From: Lineus longissimus
Taxonomy: Eukaryota > Nemertea > Pilidiophora > Heteronemertea > Lineidae
NCBI RefSeq assembly: GCF_910592395.1
Contig: NC_088310.1
Coordinates: forward strand, 21,459,501-21,523,500
Direction of reading: 5' to 3'
DNA length: 64,000 nucleotides
The notes under the pieces: generated by a model
Seen by the model: only the letters and a program-made list of their open reading frames with translations
What the model was told of the DNA's origin: nothing
Database searches by the model: none
Made by a program: the position numbers and the translations under genes
Part shown: one piece after another, positions 34,202 through 47,400 of the stretch
Position numbering within the stretch: position 1 is the first letter of the stretch
Layout: the number at the start of each line of letters is the position of its first letter

Positions 34202-35290
34202 TAACAACACAGTCCATTAGGAAGATTGGAGAGGATTTGTCACAGAACACTATATCCCAAACCCAGAAGTTTGGGGCGAACTAAAACCATGGTATTACTT
34301 GAGTAAAGAATGATATTTGTTTGCCAAATTACAAACCATTGACCATTATTTGTCTGTTTATAGTAGCATTTTAGGTAAGTTGCCACAGAAGTTTTTGTCT
34401 TGTCATGTAATTGACACTCACTCAAACATTTGCTTTTTTTTTGTCTAAATTCTGAATCATGTGCATGAATGTACATGTGCATGTATGTATTATTCGTAAT
34501 CTGTCTCATAGTATGTAAACTACATGTATGGAAAGATCATCTTCAGGGTCAACATTGATTGTGAGAACCAGTCAAGGTGTCCAGAAAGATGTTAAACCTA
34601 TAGAGGGGAACGCAGTGATCCTTTAAAAGCTGGTCAAGGATCTTTCAAGTGTTCTTGCCTGTTTATCAAAAGAAGAGGTATTTATAATTTGCAAGCTGTA
34701 CATACATGTACATGTATATTGCTAAATGCTTTATCACAACGAAAAGGTTTTTGTGTGGGGCCTCCACTCCAATCAAATGCTACTCTGGCAAGCCTGGGTA
34801 TGCATAACTAATATTGTAAATATCAATAGGTCACGACCTTTTCTCCAGCCAATCAGAAGTAATGTTTTGTAAACAAAGCCACGCGGCGTAACCGCGGACT
34901 GAGCACTATTGTTATGTTCGTACTTAAAGCAATTCGCTGGTACGCGCTGTTCATTCCCAGTAGAAGGTTCAATACACCGAAACGTCGGACAGATTATATT
35001 ACATTGTGGTGCTTGTTTATTTATTTCAACAAGCCTGGGTATGCATACCTAAATGCATGCATGTGTTCTTTCTGTTGATTTCAAAATATCATCAGGCTGC
35101 TCATTTTACCATAATGTTACAATGTACATGTAGCTGTGTGAATGCATTACTTTACAAATGTTCGCAAATATGTTATTACGGGTCATGAGCAAAAGTCGTG
35201 ATCAGAAGCAGCTGATGTTTTCTTGTATGTTATAAGATCTCTGGTCTGTTATTCAGGTCAAGGTTGATGATATAGTAAATAAAGAATTTT
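34202..35290 (+). other. Phosphatase 3' UTR
   Basis: Non-coding. AATAAA at 35278-35283 is the best poly(A) signal. The UTR carries a short retroposon-like insertion at 34807-35029. Confidence 0.5.
34807..35029 (+). mobile_element. SINE-like insertion with 18-bp target duplication
   Basis: A 223-bp segment is bounded by perfect 18-bp direct repeats, CAAGCCTGGGTATGCATA at 34789-34806 and 35030-35047. It is richer in CpG than its surroundings and ends with ACCGAAACGTCGGACAG and a GTTTATTTATTTCAA tail. The long duplication and simple-sequence tail fit target-primed reverse transcription (LINE-mobilised SINE). A GGTTCAATAC word is only a poor B box, so the head type is uncertain. Confidence 0.7.
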
Positions 35291-36467
35291 CAGTAAAATG
35301 AACCCTTTGTATTTTGCTTAAATTTGTTTGTCTTTTTTGGTGTAAATTATTGGCATGTTTGCCACCAACATGGTGAATAAATGCCCAAGACACAACCTGT
35401 TACAAAATCTTGCTAGGTCTCCAAATCTTGCTCGTATTTTTGAAAAGTTTCTTTGCACCAAAATAGAAGTTGAGACGGTGTCTGATGAACTGGCCTACTC
35501 ATACCTTGTCATGATTTGGAATACCAAGGACAGTATCTTTGTCACTGTGAGTAAGCAATTGCAGAGACAGTACTGAGTCTTGAACCGGTACTCGTGTGCA
35601 GTTATGCAAAATATTTTTATCTCCATTTTTAAATTGGCAACCGACCATTTGCCTTACTTGGTACAAAGCGAAGTGCATTGCCAACAGCGATACAAGATGC
35701 AAGGAGTAAAAAAAGGCCAATGTATCAAGGACATAGTTCCTGTCGCCTATGGCAATGGGTAAAAGGCCGAAATGGCATAAATCTTGTTATAACATGTCCA
35801 AACAATGTTAGATAAGAACAGAACTTTTGCACTGGTACTATCATCACCAACAGCAATCCTAGTGCCAACAGTCTAGTGACATTGACAACATCAATAATAT
35901 ACCAGGGACAGTCTCATCTAGAGGCCTGAGAGTGAAGTTCAAAATGCCAAGGAAACTATCCCCATCACCACAGCAAAGCTGAAGACTAACACAGTCTCAT
36001 ATTAGGGGAGAAAGCTAAAATATCAATAGCTGTATAACTTCGAAACTCTAGCAGTACGTTGATACTGCGATAGGGTAATCCCTCATCGCCAACAGTAACG
36101 ATATAGCTTCTACCACGTTTCAGAACACAAGGAAAGGGGGCCTGTTCCATGTATTCATTGCTACATGTACCGTACCAGCAATGTTCCAAGCCATCTGACT
36201 ACTAATGCTCAAGCAGCAGTCCAAAATTCTAGCATCAGTGTCCTCGTCACAACCAGCTATGTTTGGAGGCAAACAAGATACTTTGTTGTATCATTGCCAC
36301 TATCATCACCATTTCAAGTGGCCAGTTTATATGTTCATGTCTTGCCCTCATTGCTCCTACTGATAGCGGCCAATCACATGGCATGTAACTCCCGATCATC
36401 AACATAATCGAATTGTGTGACCACAAATGATGAGACTGAATACATTTTACAGAAATTTATATACATT
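35291..36467. other. Spacer between convergent genes
   Basis: No supported exon on either strand. Open frames of 60-80 codons lack family similarity. On the minus strand AATAAA (36473-36468) probably ends the methyltransferase-like transcript. Confidence 0.4.
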
Positions 36468-36888
36468 TTTATTTCGTACAATAGTACAGCATATTCATTT
36501 ACATTATATTATAAACCTTGGTTAATCAGCTTCAGCTTTTCCCAATCTTCCATCAATCTCTACATGAATGTCAAAAGGAACAACTCCATACTAACAATGT
36601 ACAACAGTACTCAGGTATAAAAGTAACCAGGCAGTTTTAACAGCATTCATATTATCAATATCTACAGGTGATTCAACCACTCAAGAACAAGAACTGACGG
36701 CAAATATTTTGATTATAATTTCCAGAAATGACTGTAGACTATACAACGGAAGACACTTGAGAAATCAGGAAGTCAAGTTAAGTAACTTGGAGAGAAAGAG
36801 CATTATCAATGAACACAATGAAACTAAATGCACAAATGTGAATCAGATTTCCGTGATAATGGCAAATGTCACATCAGGATATTCCTTG

Positions 36889-39800
36889 TTAAATCACTTG
36901 GTAAAAGTGTATATTCCCAAGGTCACTGTCATTACTGTCTTTGGAGCCAAAAAGTCTAGTGTTGGCCCTGATAATTACTCCTTCATCCTGAACTGGTTTC
37001 ACCCATGTGCGATGATCGAAGTCCACCTGAAGGGAAATGAAAAAGATACCATAAGGGGCCATTCATTTAGTACATACACTAGAGCCCAGGGCCATTTTAA
37101 CACAACCATGCATTAACAAACTCTGGATATTAATTACTGCAATCCATGCAGCTACTTCAGGTAATCTTTACAAATTTACTCCATGAACATCACTTTGGAA
37201 TGTTGATAGAATTATGTGTACAATCAAGAGAAATACATACTTCGATATATTGTTGCGACTCTTCTAATCCTGGAGTAACAACCAATATGGTTCCCGATTT
37301 TCTAATAGATCGATGAAGAAAATTCCAAATCCTGAAACAAATAATATGCACATCAAGTGTTGTAAAATACATGTAGCTCAATGGTAAAGAAAGATGCATT
37401 CCTCAATATTCTAGGACAAGCGACATAATATGCACAGAGAACAAGAATTCATTGCAAACAGCATCCCAAATTAAAAAAATAATTTGGGTTATTGTCTCGA
37501 TATTTGGTTGCTAAAATTTTGAATATCTATATTGATTATTTTGTAACCAAGCTTGCAGTGTACACCAGACTTGGCTGCAAACCTAACTGTGTTTGCTCAT
37601 CAGTTCATACGCTACTTTGCTGCTATTCAATTCAAGAGATATATATTTCTCCAATCACTCACTTAGCTTGATCTTGCAATGGCACAAAAAATTCAAACAC
37701 ATTATGGAGGATAACCACATCAGCTGAAAGGAAACATAAATCACTTAAAATAATGTCAAGAATTTATAATTCTCATCTTGATTGAGAATCAGGCCTACAG
37801 GAACCTGAAGCTACAGGTATTATATAGATCAACTTGCAAAACAGCATTGATATTTTAAACCCACACACCTGTTTACAGGGCCAGTAGCACACCAACTCGG
37901 GTGTCACAATCATAAAATATAGATTTAAACACAAGCTAAATTTGGCCAACATGTCCAACAGACTGTGAGAGACATCATGACATCATGACATGAACACAGT
38001 AACACAAAAACTTGCAGTTAACTTACCAATGGCTAAGACATCCTGTTGTGTACACACATCAGCACATATCACCATCACTCGGTCCTGCATGCCATATTTG
38101 GCGACTACAGTCTGTTGGATTCCACAAAAATGGCTGTTCATTTCAATACCGATCACTTTTGCAGCAGAACTGTATCCATAGGCCTGAAATCCAAAAGCAA
38201 AAGTGTCAAGGTTGAAACAAGGGCAGCATATTTGAAGCAATGTATTGAGAAGACGTCAATGATACCCCTTTCATGGGAGGACAGGTGAGAAACCAACCTC
38301 ACACTTTTCAAGCAGTTCATTGAAGGCCATTGTTAATTTCTTGGAAATAATCAGAAATGTTTTTGTGTTCATTTTTTGATGAGCTGCTCTCGGAACAGTT
38401 TCAAGGATGGTTACAAGTATACATTGTATCACTCAAAGCTACTTTAAATACCTACAGCATATAAGACACATCCTAACCGTGATCCAACATCTACCACTGT
38501 TTTACCACTAAGATCAGGAATCGCATATCGGAATATATACTTCAACTGTGTACTGGACATTGAATGGGAAATAAATGCTGCAAGTAAAAACAACATATTA
38601 ATTCTTCAATACACAAATTACAATTGAGGATTTTTGTGGGACTTTCTTACACTTATAGCTGTCTCAAGTCAGAAGCTAGACTGTGTTTCGAAAAACAAAT
38701 TCCTTGATTTTACAGTCATGGTCACTTTAGATGTAGATTTGACTTTTAGTCAATGTGGCAAGACTCAGATGTATATACCTACTTTTGTTATCAGTTTTAT
38801 ACGGAATGCAGTTCTTGCTCCAAGGTATAGAAGACATGACGTAAGGTGACCATAAATCTCAGAGTTTTGATTGGCAAGGATGGATATAGTGATACCTACA
38901 AAAAGGTAAATATCACACGTGACAAGATGTTCATGTACGACTTACTCAAAGGAGCTGTTTCATGGGAGCCACATCTTTTACAAAAATTCCTGCTTATCTT
39001 TCCCTCATCACAGAGATTGTCAATTGCATCTTCATCATACAGAAAGGCATCAATGTGAACAGTTGTGGCTGGGTGACAGTCTGAATTCTGAAAATAATTC
39101 AGGCATAAATAGAGTAGGTCAATACAGAAACCCCATCGGCCAGCAGACAACATCGGTACACAAACTACATGTATTTACCACAACTTCTTATGAGAGCATA
39201 ACCTAATCAGGTTTTTGATTGGACAAATAGTTCAAGCTTGGTCTTCAACTCAGCCCCTTTTTGGTTAATGCTCTACTTTACACAATCTTATGAATGTAAG
39301 ATGGTAGTATGAATGTAAGATGGTAATACATGTTTTACAGAGGCAATGGATCAGAACAGAAGGGATCAGTATTGCCAATGTTTCAAAAATGCACATAGAA
39401 GATTAGAACATAGAAACTAACCACACCAACAGTAGGACACAGGATGTTCTCGGCTGGTGAAAGAGCATTTGTTGGCAACGTCAGACGCAAGTCTTCTTTA
39501 ATTGACTCTAGAACTACATCTTCATTTGTGAGGGTTCCTGCTGCCAAACCTAAAAGTGGATAACAATGCGAGATAAACAGTTGTAAAATAATAGGCAGTG
39601 ATAACCAATCTACTCACTGTCACTGTGGAGTGTCATGGTGTCACTCACAAACAACGTCACGACATCGTCAACAATGCACATCATATCTTGTCAGCAGGGT
39701 CAATAAAGAGTAAGTTATGAAAATAAAAAGCTCACACATATCTCGCCTTAGAATCATTCACAATCATTAAAGCTCGCAGACTTTCAATACGAATAGTTGA

Positions 39801-40013
39801 CATCGTGCAACTCGTAAAATACAAGTGTTCAGAAGTTTCACTTTTTTCAGAGACACCCTGTGGCCTATTTGCTGTCCAAAAAAACAAGAACCTACCAGCG
39901 ACTTCAGGGCTCTCTGCAAGTCCTTTCGCCCATTGTAGGAGTTCATATCGATCGCTAACATTCAATTGGCCCATCATGTTTAAGAAAGTTGTCTTTGCTT
40001 GTACTAAATCCAT
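36889..40013 (-). CDS. Class I SAM methyltransferase-like protein, eight exons
   Basis: 318 aa from exons 40013-39896, 39549-39422, 39087-38946, 38577-38456, 38183-38027, 37723-37663, 37331-37241 and 37026-36889; all phases agree. A helical N-terminus (residues 1-82) leads to a Cys-bearing segment (CDEGKISRNFCKRCGS, about 108-124). The Rossmann methyltransferase fold follows: motif I VVDVGSRLG (157-165), acidic GIEMN, CADVCTQQD, and ADVVILHNVFEFF, then IRKSGTILVVTPGLEE. I know similar animal proteins only as unnamed methyltransferase-domain proteins; the substrate is unknown. The gene is convergent with the phosphatase. A 135-codon open frame on the other strand (36709-37116) overlaps its last exon and is a shadow. 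Confidence 0.85.
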
Positions 40014-40770
40014 TGTAATCAGTCGTAATTATGCTTTTCATAAGCCAAATTTCCTGAAAAAACGTGCCAACTTTCAGTCGTTGTTGTCGTTACCGCTATC
40101 TTTCCTACCAGAGCCGCATTCGGCTTGTCGCTGTCAAAGAAGTGCTGCCAATAGTAGATAGTTCATACTTAATAGTATACAGTCTTCTTTTCCGGGTCTT
40201 AGTTTTTGGACAAGAAAATAGTCATCATGCAAACGGTGTCCAAGGTATCCTACCAGCTGACGTAGGCCCTAACTCACTCCTTGACAGCCGATCAGATTTT
40301 CGGCATGGGACGTATACCCGTGTGAAAGAAAATTCTGTCCATAGTCTCTAGATTCATTACATCCACGCATATCAAGGTCATTTGGATGCTCGTCCACATC
40401 TAATGCTGCTTTGGGTCAACTCTTTGCTTTCAGTATTATCAAATACCTTCATACGTCACCGTAATTATTGTAGAAGACTCATTTTCGGTGACATCGGAAA
40501 GTCGGCAGGTCCATGGCACATGCTCTCTGAAAACTAAAGAGTTGAAGTTAACCGCAAGATATAGAGAGTGGCATGTTATTTAATCTATTATTGACGTGTT
40601 GTGGTTATTTGAATATGACTGAAAACCATATGAAGCCGAATTCTTTCGCCACAACATGACACCATCATCCATGCAAAACACGGTTGATCATTTGCATTAT
40701 ACTCGATCCGCTCGCCCATAATTGTGTTGACCTGCTTTCATTTAGTAGTCAATTTAGTATCAATATATGC
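40014..40770. other. Promoter side of the methyltransferase-like gene
   Basis: No supported exon. The gene is transcribed leftward from here, so this is likely its promoter and 5' UTR. No TATA box or other clear motif was identified. Confidence 0.35.
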
Positions 40771-41160
40771 CTTAGAGGGGGCAGAATGGTACTGTGTAGA
40801 CAAGAAGTCTCTCCAACAGCCACAAGTATCTCTTCAAAAACATCTCAGCAACACGTTCAACCCAGGTAATCTGTCAGCTAGCTGACGAGTAGATTGGGAA
40901 TTGTGTGTGATCAGTTCTCTCAAAGACACCCGAGACAAGGATTAAAATCTGTGTTTATTACTTACCATTGTTTTGCCTTAGAGGGGGCAGAATGGTACTT
41001 TTAGGACAAGAAGTCTCTCCAACAGCCTCAAGTATATTGGTTCAACGGCACACAGGACCTCCCAGAGAAATGACGAGATATGACTGGGCCTTCTGTAAGA
41101 TTAGTTTCTCCGCCAAACTCGGGACTGAAGGATTAAAATCTTGTGTTTATAGGCTAACAA
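40771..41160 (+). repeat. Tandem duplication of ~206 bp
   Basis: Two diverged copies begin at 40771 and 40977 with CTTAGAGGGGGCAGAATGGT and share AAGAAGTCTCTCCAACAGCC and ATTAAAATCT-GTGTTTAT. Both keep an open frame (LRGGRMVL-QEVSPTA-SI), but neither belongs to a family I recognise, so a coding role is not supported. Confidence 0.65.
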
Positions 41161-42940
41161 ATGCAAACACTTCCAAATGGACCCCCTACAAGAGACGAGT
41201 GGCTCTTCGTCTCTCCGACTTTGACACCCTACTACGAACATATCAATAGATCAGCCAGCGGTCCTTGGTGTCGCCGCGTGGGTTACGTCCAGTGAAATTG
41301 TTTGCAAAGTCAGGAAACCACGATCTGACATCCATAACCAGCGTATTCCCTATTCATGCCAGTTATAGTCGGGTGCTACACCACAGTCGGGATAGTGGCC
41401 GCCAAATGAAATGTTGTTGAATTTAAAATTGTTAACTGTTTACGTATATATATTATAGGACAAACCTTCATGAATTCAGTGGAGATTTCCACAGGATAGA
41501 AGAGTAGTGATGGGATCTCGCAGATTTAACATGATCACTTCCATCTTCACCATCACGACTTGGACATGCGCCTTCAGTTTCTTTGAGAAAATGGTATTTG
41601 ATTCGGGATGGCAATTAAAATTGCCGTTGAACATGTACATGAAGAGTGCAGTGATGTACATAATTCAACATGTCTGGCTTGAAATTTCAAACTGCGCAGT
41701 TCATTCCCTTGATTGTATGACTATTTCTACAATAAAAACCCTTTGAAACCAACCCATACCTTTATCAGGAATAGATACTGTGCCTTACCTTCTGCTGCAG
41801 CCGTTTTGATTTGTTTCGGAAAATTTGAAGGCATTTTTACGTTTGAAATCGGAGAAAGTGTTCCCGCGATGTTCTCCGCATCTCACACACCAATCGACTG
41901 CCGTTCAAATCAACCGCGACCGATCATGACCAAAGACAATACATTTGACGTCACAGCATTCGGGCACCCCCTTGAACCAGGCTGGCTGGTAGTATTCTGC
42001 TCAAGCGAGACCTTTGTTCTGTCAATGATCAATATGACAGGCATTGTCAAAATGTGGGATTTGCTTTAGCATACATACTTGTACATATGCTGAGCTGTGG
42101 AAATGCATTAGGCAGGTTCCGTAAGCCAAAAGACGATGTAAATGCATTTTATCGACGTTTTAAAAAAAAATCATTTCCCCAATTCCTTCTACAACCAAGT
42201 ATAAAATATGGTTCAGTGTCGTGTAAATCAATAAGCAGCTAGAGGACTTGATGACTCGACAGACATTCGTGCTTTGTAGTTCGTCGTTCGTAGGGCGCTC
42301 AGTTTCGAAACCTGCAATCATTCGAAACAGAATACCATTGCCAACTTTGATAGCATGATATCAAACTTGATTCGGTCGGGTCACTTAATGGGTTGTCCAT
42401 TAAACACTCCTGTCTCCTGGGTAAGACGAACTAAAAAAAATAATGAGTGATCCAATCTTGCCAGGCTTATCATAAAAGCTTCAGCCGTCATTGGATTGCC
42501 CCACCTGGAAAAAATTGGCATGTGGGTATGTGGGTATGTGGTATGTGGTATGGGGTTTTAGATACTGCCTTAACCAGCAACAGGTTGTGAGAGACAGGGG
42601 CCGACGTCATGAAAGACATGGGCCCAAGTCATACAAGACTGTTTCGCCCCTCTCACCCATTCTGATTCATCAGAGTTAATCGGTCCGTTGGTGTAACGGA
42701 GTCCGGGTCGGCGGAGTGGCTCCAAGGCTTGAGGGTCAAGATGCTCACACCAGCCGCCGGCTGTGAAAGATCGGAGACTTCTCGTTTACCACAGCCAACA
42801 AGTTATGTAAGTCCCCACCAGGGGAATGACACAAGCCGCTAGCGAATTTTTTTTCCTGAGCCTTTCGGGCTGTACATTGTACATTTGAACAGGGACTTTC
42901 AGCCAATCAGATTTCGACAAATACATGACGCCAGACGTCT
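41161..42940. other. Spacer, no supported gene
   Basis: Open frames of 62-118 codons (for example 41713-42069 on the plus strand) have no recognisable domain or splice logic. A short TGTGGGTA/TGTGGTA microsatellite lies at 42520-42555. Near 42690-42790 a GC-rich patch (GGGTCGGCGGAGTGGCTC) looks like repeat-derived DNA. Confidence 0.35.
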
Positions 42941-42947
42941 TAGAAAC

Positions 42948-43035
42948 ATTAGAGTAGCTGGTAGAGCGCTCGTCAGAAATGGCAGAATACGATGTTCGAT
43001 CCAAAGGTCGCGAGTTCGAATTCGGTTGTGGACAA
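42948..43035 (+). repeat. tRNA-derived SINE-like head
   Basis: A-box-like TAGCTGGTAGAGCG and B-box-like GAGTTCGAATTC lie about 50 bp apart, followed by a T-rich run that could stop RNA polymerase III. The arms do not make a full cloverleaf, so a tRNA-derived SINE or tRNA relic is more likely than a tRNA gene. Confidence 0.4.
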
Positions 43036-43189
43036 CATTTTTCTTCTTCTTTTTTACTTTATATTTTATTTTTATAATGCGTTTCTTTTCCTTGTTATTT
43101 AAATTTTAGATATTTGAGTTATGCTGCCTGCAACATAGGCCTACCTACAGAAAGGACAATAACAATAGCCCATCTCCAAGATCCAAGGG

Positions 43190-43330
43190 ATAGTCCTTCA
43201 GATATCATATTGAGTATTGTCTCATGTGAATGGTCTTCCTCCAGTATGAATATGTTTCTCTGCAATGAGACTTGTCTTTCGATACTGCCTCATGTGTGTG
43301 GTCTTCCTCCAGTACATTTTGATAATGTAT
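43190..43330 (-). repeat. Zinc-finger-like relic repeat
   Basis: On the minus strand two units about 68 bp apart contain ATACTGGAGGAAGACCA. One frame reads YRKTSLIAEKHIHTGGRPFT followed by a stop, resembling the second half and linker of a C2H2 finger (HTGEKPF) with a zinc-binding residue replaced. It resembles the repeat at 24252-24540 in spacing and wording. Confidence 0.4.
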
Positions 43331-44406
43331 GCTGAGAACAACGTTATTTGTAGCATCATTTTACAGAAATATCTATTGATATAATGGCAAGTTCTACTAC
43401 ACAGTATAAAATACAAACAAAACTATACAAGCAAAATGGGTTCAAATGACACAAGTACAATAGCCATCCCTGCTGTTTTGCATACAGTAGTCAAAATTTA
43501 TCACTTCGTGCAATGTGTTTTTTCAAGACTGATTGTTTTCAACGCACTTCACTAGACAATGTGGTGCTTTCTTCAGATTTATCGGATTCTGAACCTGTGT
43601 ACAAATGTACACTGTACTGCCCGAAAGGTCCAGGAAAAAAAACATCGCCGCCCCGCCTACACAAATCTCATGTAAATGAGTTACATTACATTTCGACCCC
43701 GATTCCGACTCAGCAGATCTGTCCGTCGCATGTGCTCCTGATAGTTTTTCACTCCGAGAAGGTATGTCAGACCAGGTGATTTGCATGCAAGGGTTCGACC
43801 ATCAACTTGTGGTCAATGGCTTGCTCGGCAGTATATCCTCTCACTTACACTAACATGTTACAAGACTCAAGCAAGACCTTTCATACCTCAGAGATTAAGA
43901 GTGGATATGGATAGAATCCTTTGTCCCTGGGACATCCTATACTACTTCCCCACCACACTTACATCTTGTCCGACGATGAATGTGTGGTGGTTGTGCGTGT
44001 GTATGTGGGGGGGGGGGGGGGGGCACTATGTTAAGCTGGTGTAGAATTTCGAAATGACCTCGAATGAATGTCCGGGTACCAGATGATTCTATCACGCATA
44101 CTTCTGATCCCTGACGGCCATGCTACTCATAGTACACAACATAATCCGTCAGATGCAATAGGTCCGGACCCTTTATCCATGGAAACATTTTCTACTTCGG
44201 CACTCCTGGTTACGCATTTTCTTTCATCACTTAGGCTCGTAATCAATTAATTCAAATATTCGAACGTACACACATGGAAATGAACATCGCAAAACAATTT
44301 TCTGTCACAATCAACTCGAGTCACGTGAAAATAACGAGCTTTATTCCCAGAAAACCTAGTGTACTGCCTGTGACAGTATGCCTCTTGGTCTGGATCTTTT
44401 AAGAGC
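43331..44406. other. Spacer before the peroxidase gene
   Basis: No supported exon. A poly-G run lies at 44008-44022. The end of this stretch should hold the promoter and 5' UTR of the peroxidase gene. Confidence 0.35.
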
Positions 44407-47400
44407 ATGTATTTCCACAGCCATGTCCTTCTTTTTGCAACATTTTTGGCTTCAATTGCTTCACACGAAATAGGTAGGTAGGAGGTATACATGCATGTAA
44501 TATGATCAAATTGTCATTGAATCTTAGAGACAGAGTAAACAAGAGTGTACAGTTCTGCTGTGACAGGATATGAGGTTGTGATTGTTGTGACATGGATTAT
44601 TATGACTTTGGTGTGTTTTTGCGCGGGATGATATTATTACAAACTACACCACGCTTTCAGCTTTTAGAGATAGGCCAACCTCTCTAAAATCTCGTTTCAC
44701 TAGGTCTACGTCCTAGCATATCCACAGGAAGAAGTTTCCTTAGGTTCAGGCAATATGAGTCTCCCTATTGCGTTAGGTTGTCTTTGATTGCATGGTATCA
44801 TTCTTTGTATCGTTCAGATGGTAAAACTGCGACTCCCTGCTCGCACACCAGTTGTCACAACAATGGTCAGTGTCGGTTGAGAGTGGTCGTCCAGCCGTAC
44901 TGCAAGTGTCCTCCTGGTTGGACAGGTACCTACTGCGCAGAGGGTAAGCATGATCATTCCGTCATTGTCGTTTTCCAACGAAATATATCTTACAAAATTA
45001 TAATCATACTTATATTTGGCAACGAACCGTCGAATTGACTTTACACATAAAGCATAAATTATTTGGACGGCCTGTGGAAGATTAATTTTTCTGTGGTGTA
45101 ACCTCCACTCTGGATATGATGTCTTCCTTTACAGATGTAAATGAATGTACGAGACACCCCAACATCTGTCATTTTGGAAACTGCACCAATACCCCTGGGA
45201 AATATTCGTGCTCTTGTCCTAGCTTTTACAATGGTCGGAACTGTGGTAAGTAAGCAAGTCCGTACAGCAGACTTTTCACACTGGAAGTTGAAACAATTAG
45301 GTTTTGCTACATGTAGTGATTGTGACCAGCGCTTGATAGAGAAAGACATAGCGCATCACCGTGGATTTTTGGCATCTTTGATGTATAAAGCAGGGACATC
45401 TTTGATGTATAAAGCAGGGACATCCCATGCTTCGGGGCCTATCACTCATGGGCACTACCAAGCGTATGTGGGTGAGCGTAGGAGCATACAATAGACCCTA
45501 GCTGGTATTCGAGGATGAAGGAGGGGATCGCAAGGGCGTTTGAATGAACAATCAAACGCTTAGGCCAAAAAGTCTTGAGGTAAATTAGATCACGTCGACG
45601 TATATGTCTCAGTTTGAGCTGACGGCGAGTAGACCGATAAGTCTTCCAAATTATTTGTAAATGTTGCCCTGTATCACTTCAGATCAAGTAGACATCAAGA
45701 AAGTCACAACATACGTAGAAGATGTGTTGGCGACATTCAAGTCAATCATGAATCCGACCATATACACCGGCATCAGCAACGATTACCTTGGCCGAATTGA
45801 GAACGTCTCAAGGGCATGCTTTGAGAACACTTGTAACATTACCGAAGACACCCTTTGCCGACACTGTGAGGGTTGTGCTAACAAGCAATACAGGACACTC
45901 GACGGTCGCTGCAATGATCCCCGAAACATTCTGGCAGGTGGGGTGGATTATCCATTGGACCGGAGTGTCAGTTTGGCTTATGCTGTACCGGAGACGGACA
46001 CCTTGCACATTCCCAGTGCGAGACTTGTGAGTCAGCAGCTGCTAAGACGAGACAAGGTGAAATTAAGCCCTTATGAAAACCAACTCCTGACGTTTTTCAT
46101 CCAACTCCTGTTGCATGACTTTGTCGATCACGGTTTTAATAAGTCCGACATCATGAGTATACCAATACCAGAAACGGACCCTGTTTTCCCAGAGCAGACG
46201 ACAATTAGAGCGAAAAAGACGACGTACAGTTCATATCCTCTGGACCCGAGCGTCCCGCAGGATTATGTGGAGTTCGATAACAAGAACACTGCCTGGTGGG
46301 ACGCTTCTTATATTTATGGGTTTAGCCCAGGTGTCCAGGCGCAACTCAGGACGTTCGAGAATGGGAAACTTATTCTGGACGACGATGACCGTCTTTTCAT
46401 TGACGACAAGACAATGATACCCCTCATTGGCCGACAAGGAGGATTCTCAGTCGGGTTGTACCTCATGCATACGCTATTTGCAAAGGAGCACAATGCCATT
46501 TGCGATATGCTGAGGAGGAACCACGCGGATTGGAGCGATGAAAAACTCTTCCAGGTGTCAAGACTCATCTTATCTGCACTTAGCGTTAAGGTTACCCTCA
46601 CTGAAGCATTTCAAGCTTTCTACCCCAACGATCCCGTCTTGCGCCTTTTATCAAAGGTAATTCCGTTCGGTGGAACTTTGGACGACCTAGTCGGAGAAGA
46701 ACTGGCTAAAGAGGTGAAAAAATATCGTCCCGACGTAGAACAACAATTCCAGCCCGTGTTTGGTAAAAGCGCAATCAAGCGACCTCAGAATTTTTCGGTT
46801 GCGTTTTCGTTGGACGCTTTGTCGTTTTTCCGTCTTCATAGCGGATGTCCAGATTTGATGGTGGTGAAAAGTCACTTAAACGGGGCCTTGACTGGAAAGA
46901 ATTTCACCCTGCAGGATATACAAGACAAAGTTATTGAAATCAAGAAAGGCCATACGGACGCTGACCTGTTCTACACACTGGGCACCCAAAGACAAGGTCT
47001 TAGTGGCTTGCACAACACTCCCGAGTCGTTTATCAATATGCCCGTGGGTCAGGGGAATATCACCGACCTGGATGCAGTTGGTATCTTGCGGGACAGAGAA
47101 CGTGGATTACCCAGGTAACTTAAAATACTGATATGATATTTGCTCCGTCCATTATCACCATTCAAGTTTGCCCACGCGCTCTCCGAAGCGAAGAAGCTCG
47201 TTGTCTCACCCGATAACGGTAACATGGTTACCACCAAACATCTGAGAACACTGAGAACACTGAAAATAGCATGGAGGAGGAACATGCTACTATTTTTTCG
47301 CAGGATTGGTGCGTGTACGTGAAAACTGCGCGGTTGGCTTCAATGACATTGATTCAAGACGAGATTCGAATCATAGACTATATAGAACCATAGAAATGAC

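Noticed and set aside
36709-37116. 135-codon plus-strand open frame
   Set aside because: It overlaps the last exon of the minus-strand methyltransferase-like gene, whose splice phase and protein continuity are better supported; the plus frame has no recognisable domain.
41713-42069. 118-codon plus-strand open frame
   Set aside because: No domain, no conserved motif and no plausible partner exons.
42690-42790. GC-rich patch resembling tRNA-Leu/Ser (GGCGGAGTGGCTC)
   Set aside because: Only the D-arm side looks tRNA-like; no B box and no cloverleaf.
44778-44817. In-frame extension of the first EGF exon upstream to 44778
   Set aside because: The acceptor TCGTTCAG at 44817 gives phase 1, matching the exon 1 donor and creating the codon GAT; the upstream reading is intron.
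45661-45682. ATG at 45661 as a peroxidase start
   Set aside because: It lies in the intron before the acceptor at 45682; the signal peptide exon at 44407 and both EGF exons join in matching phase.
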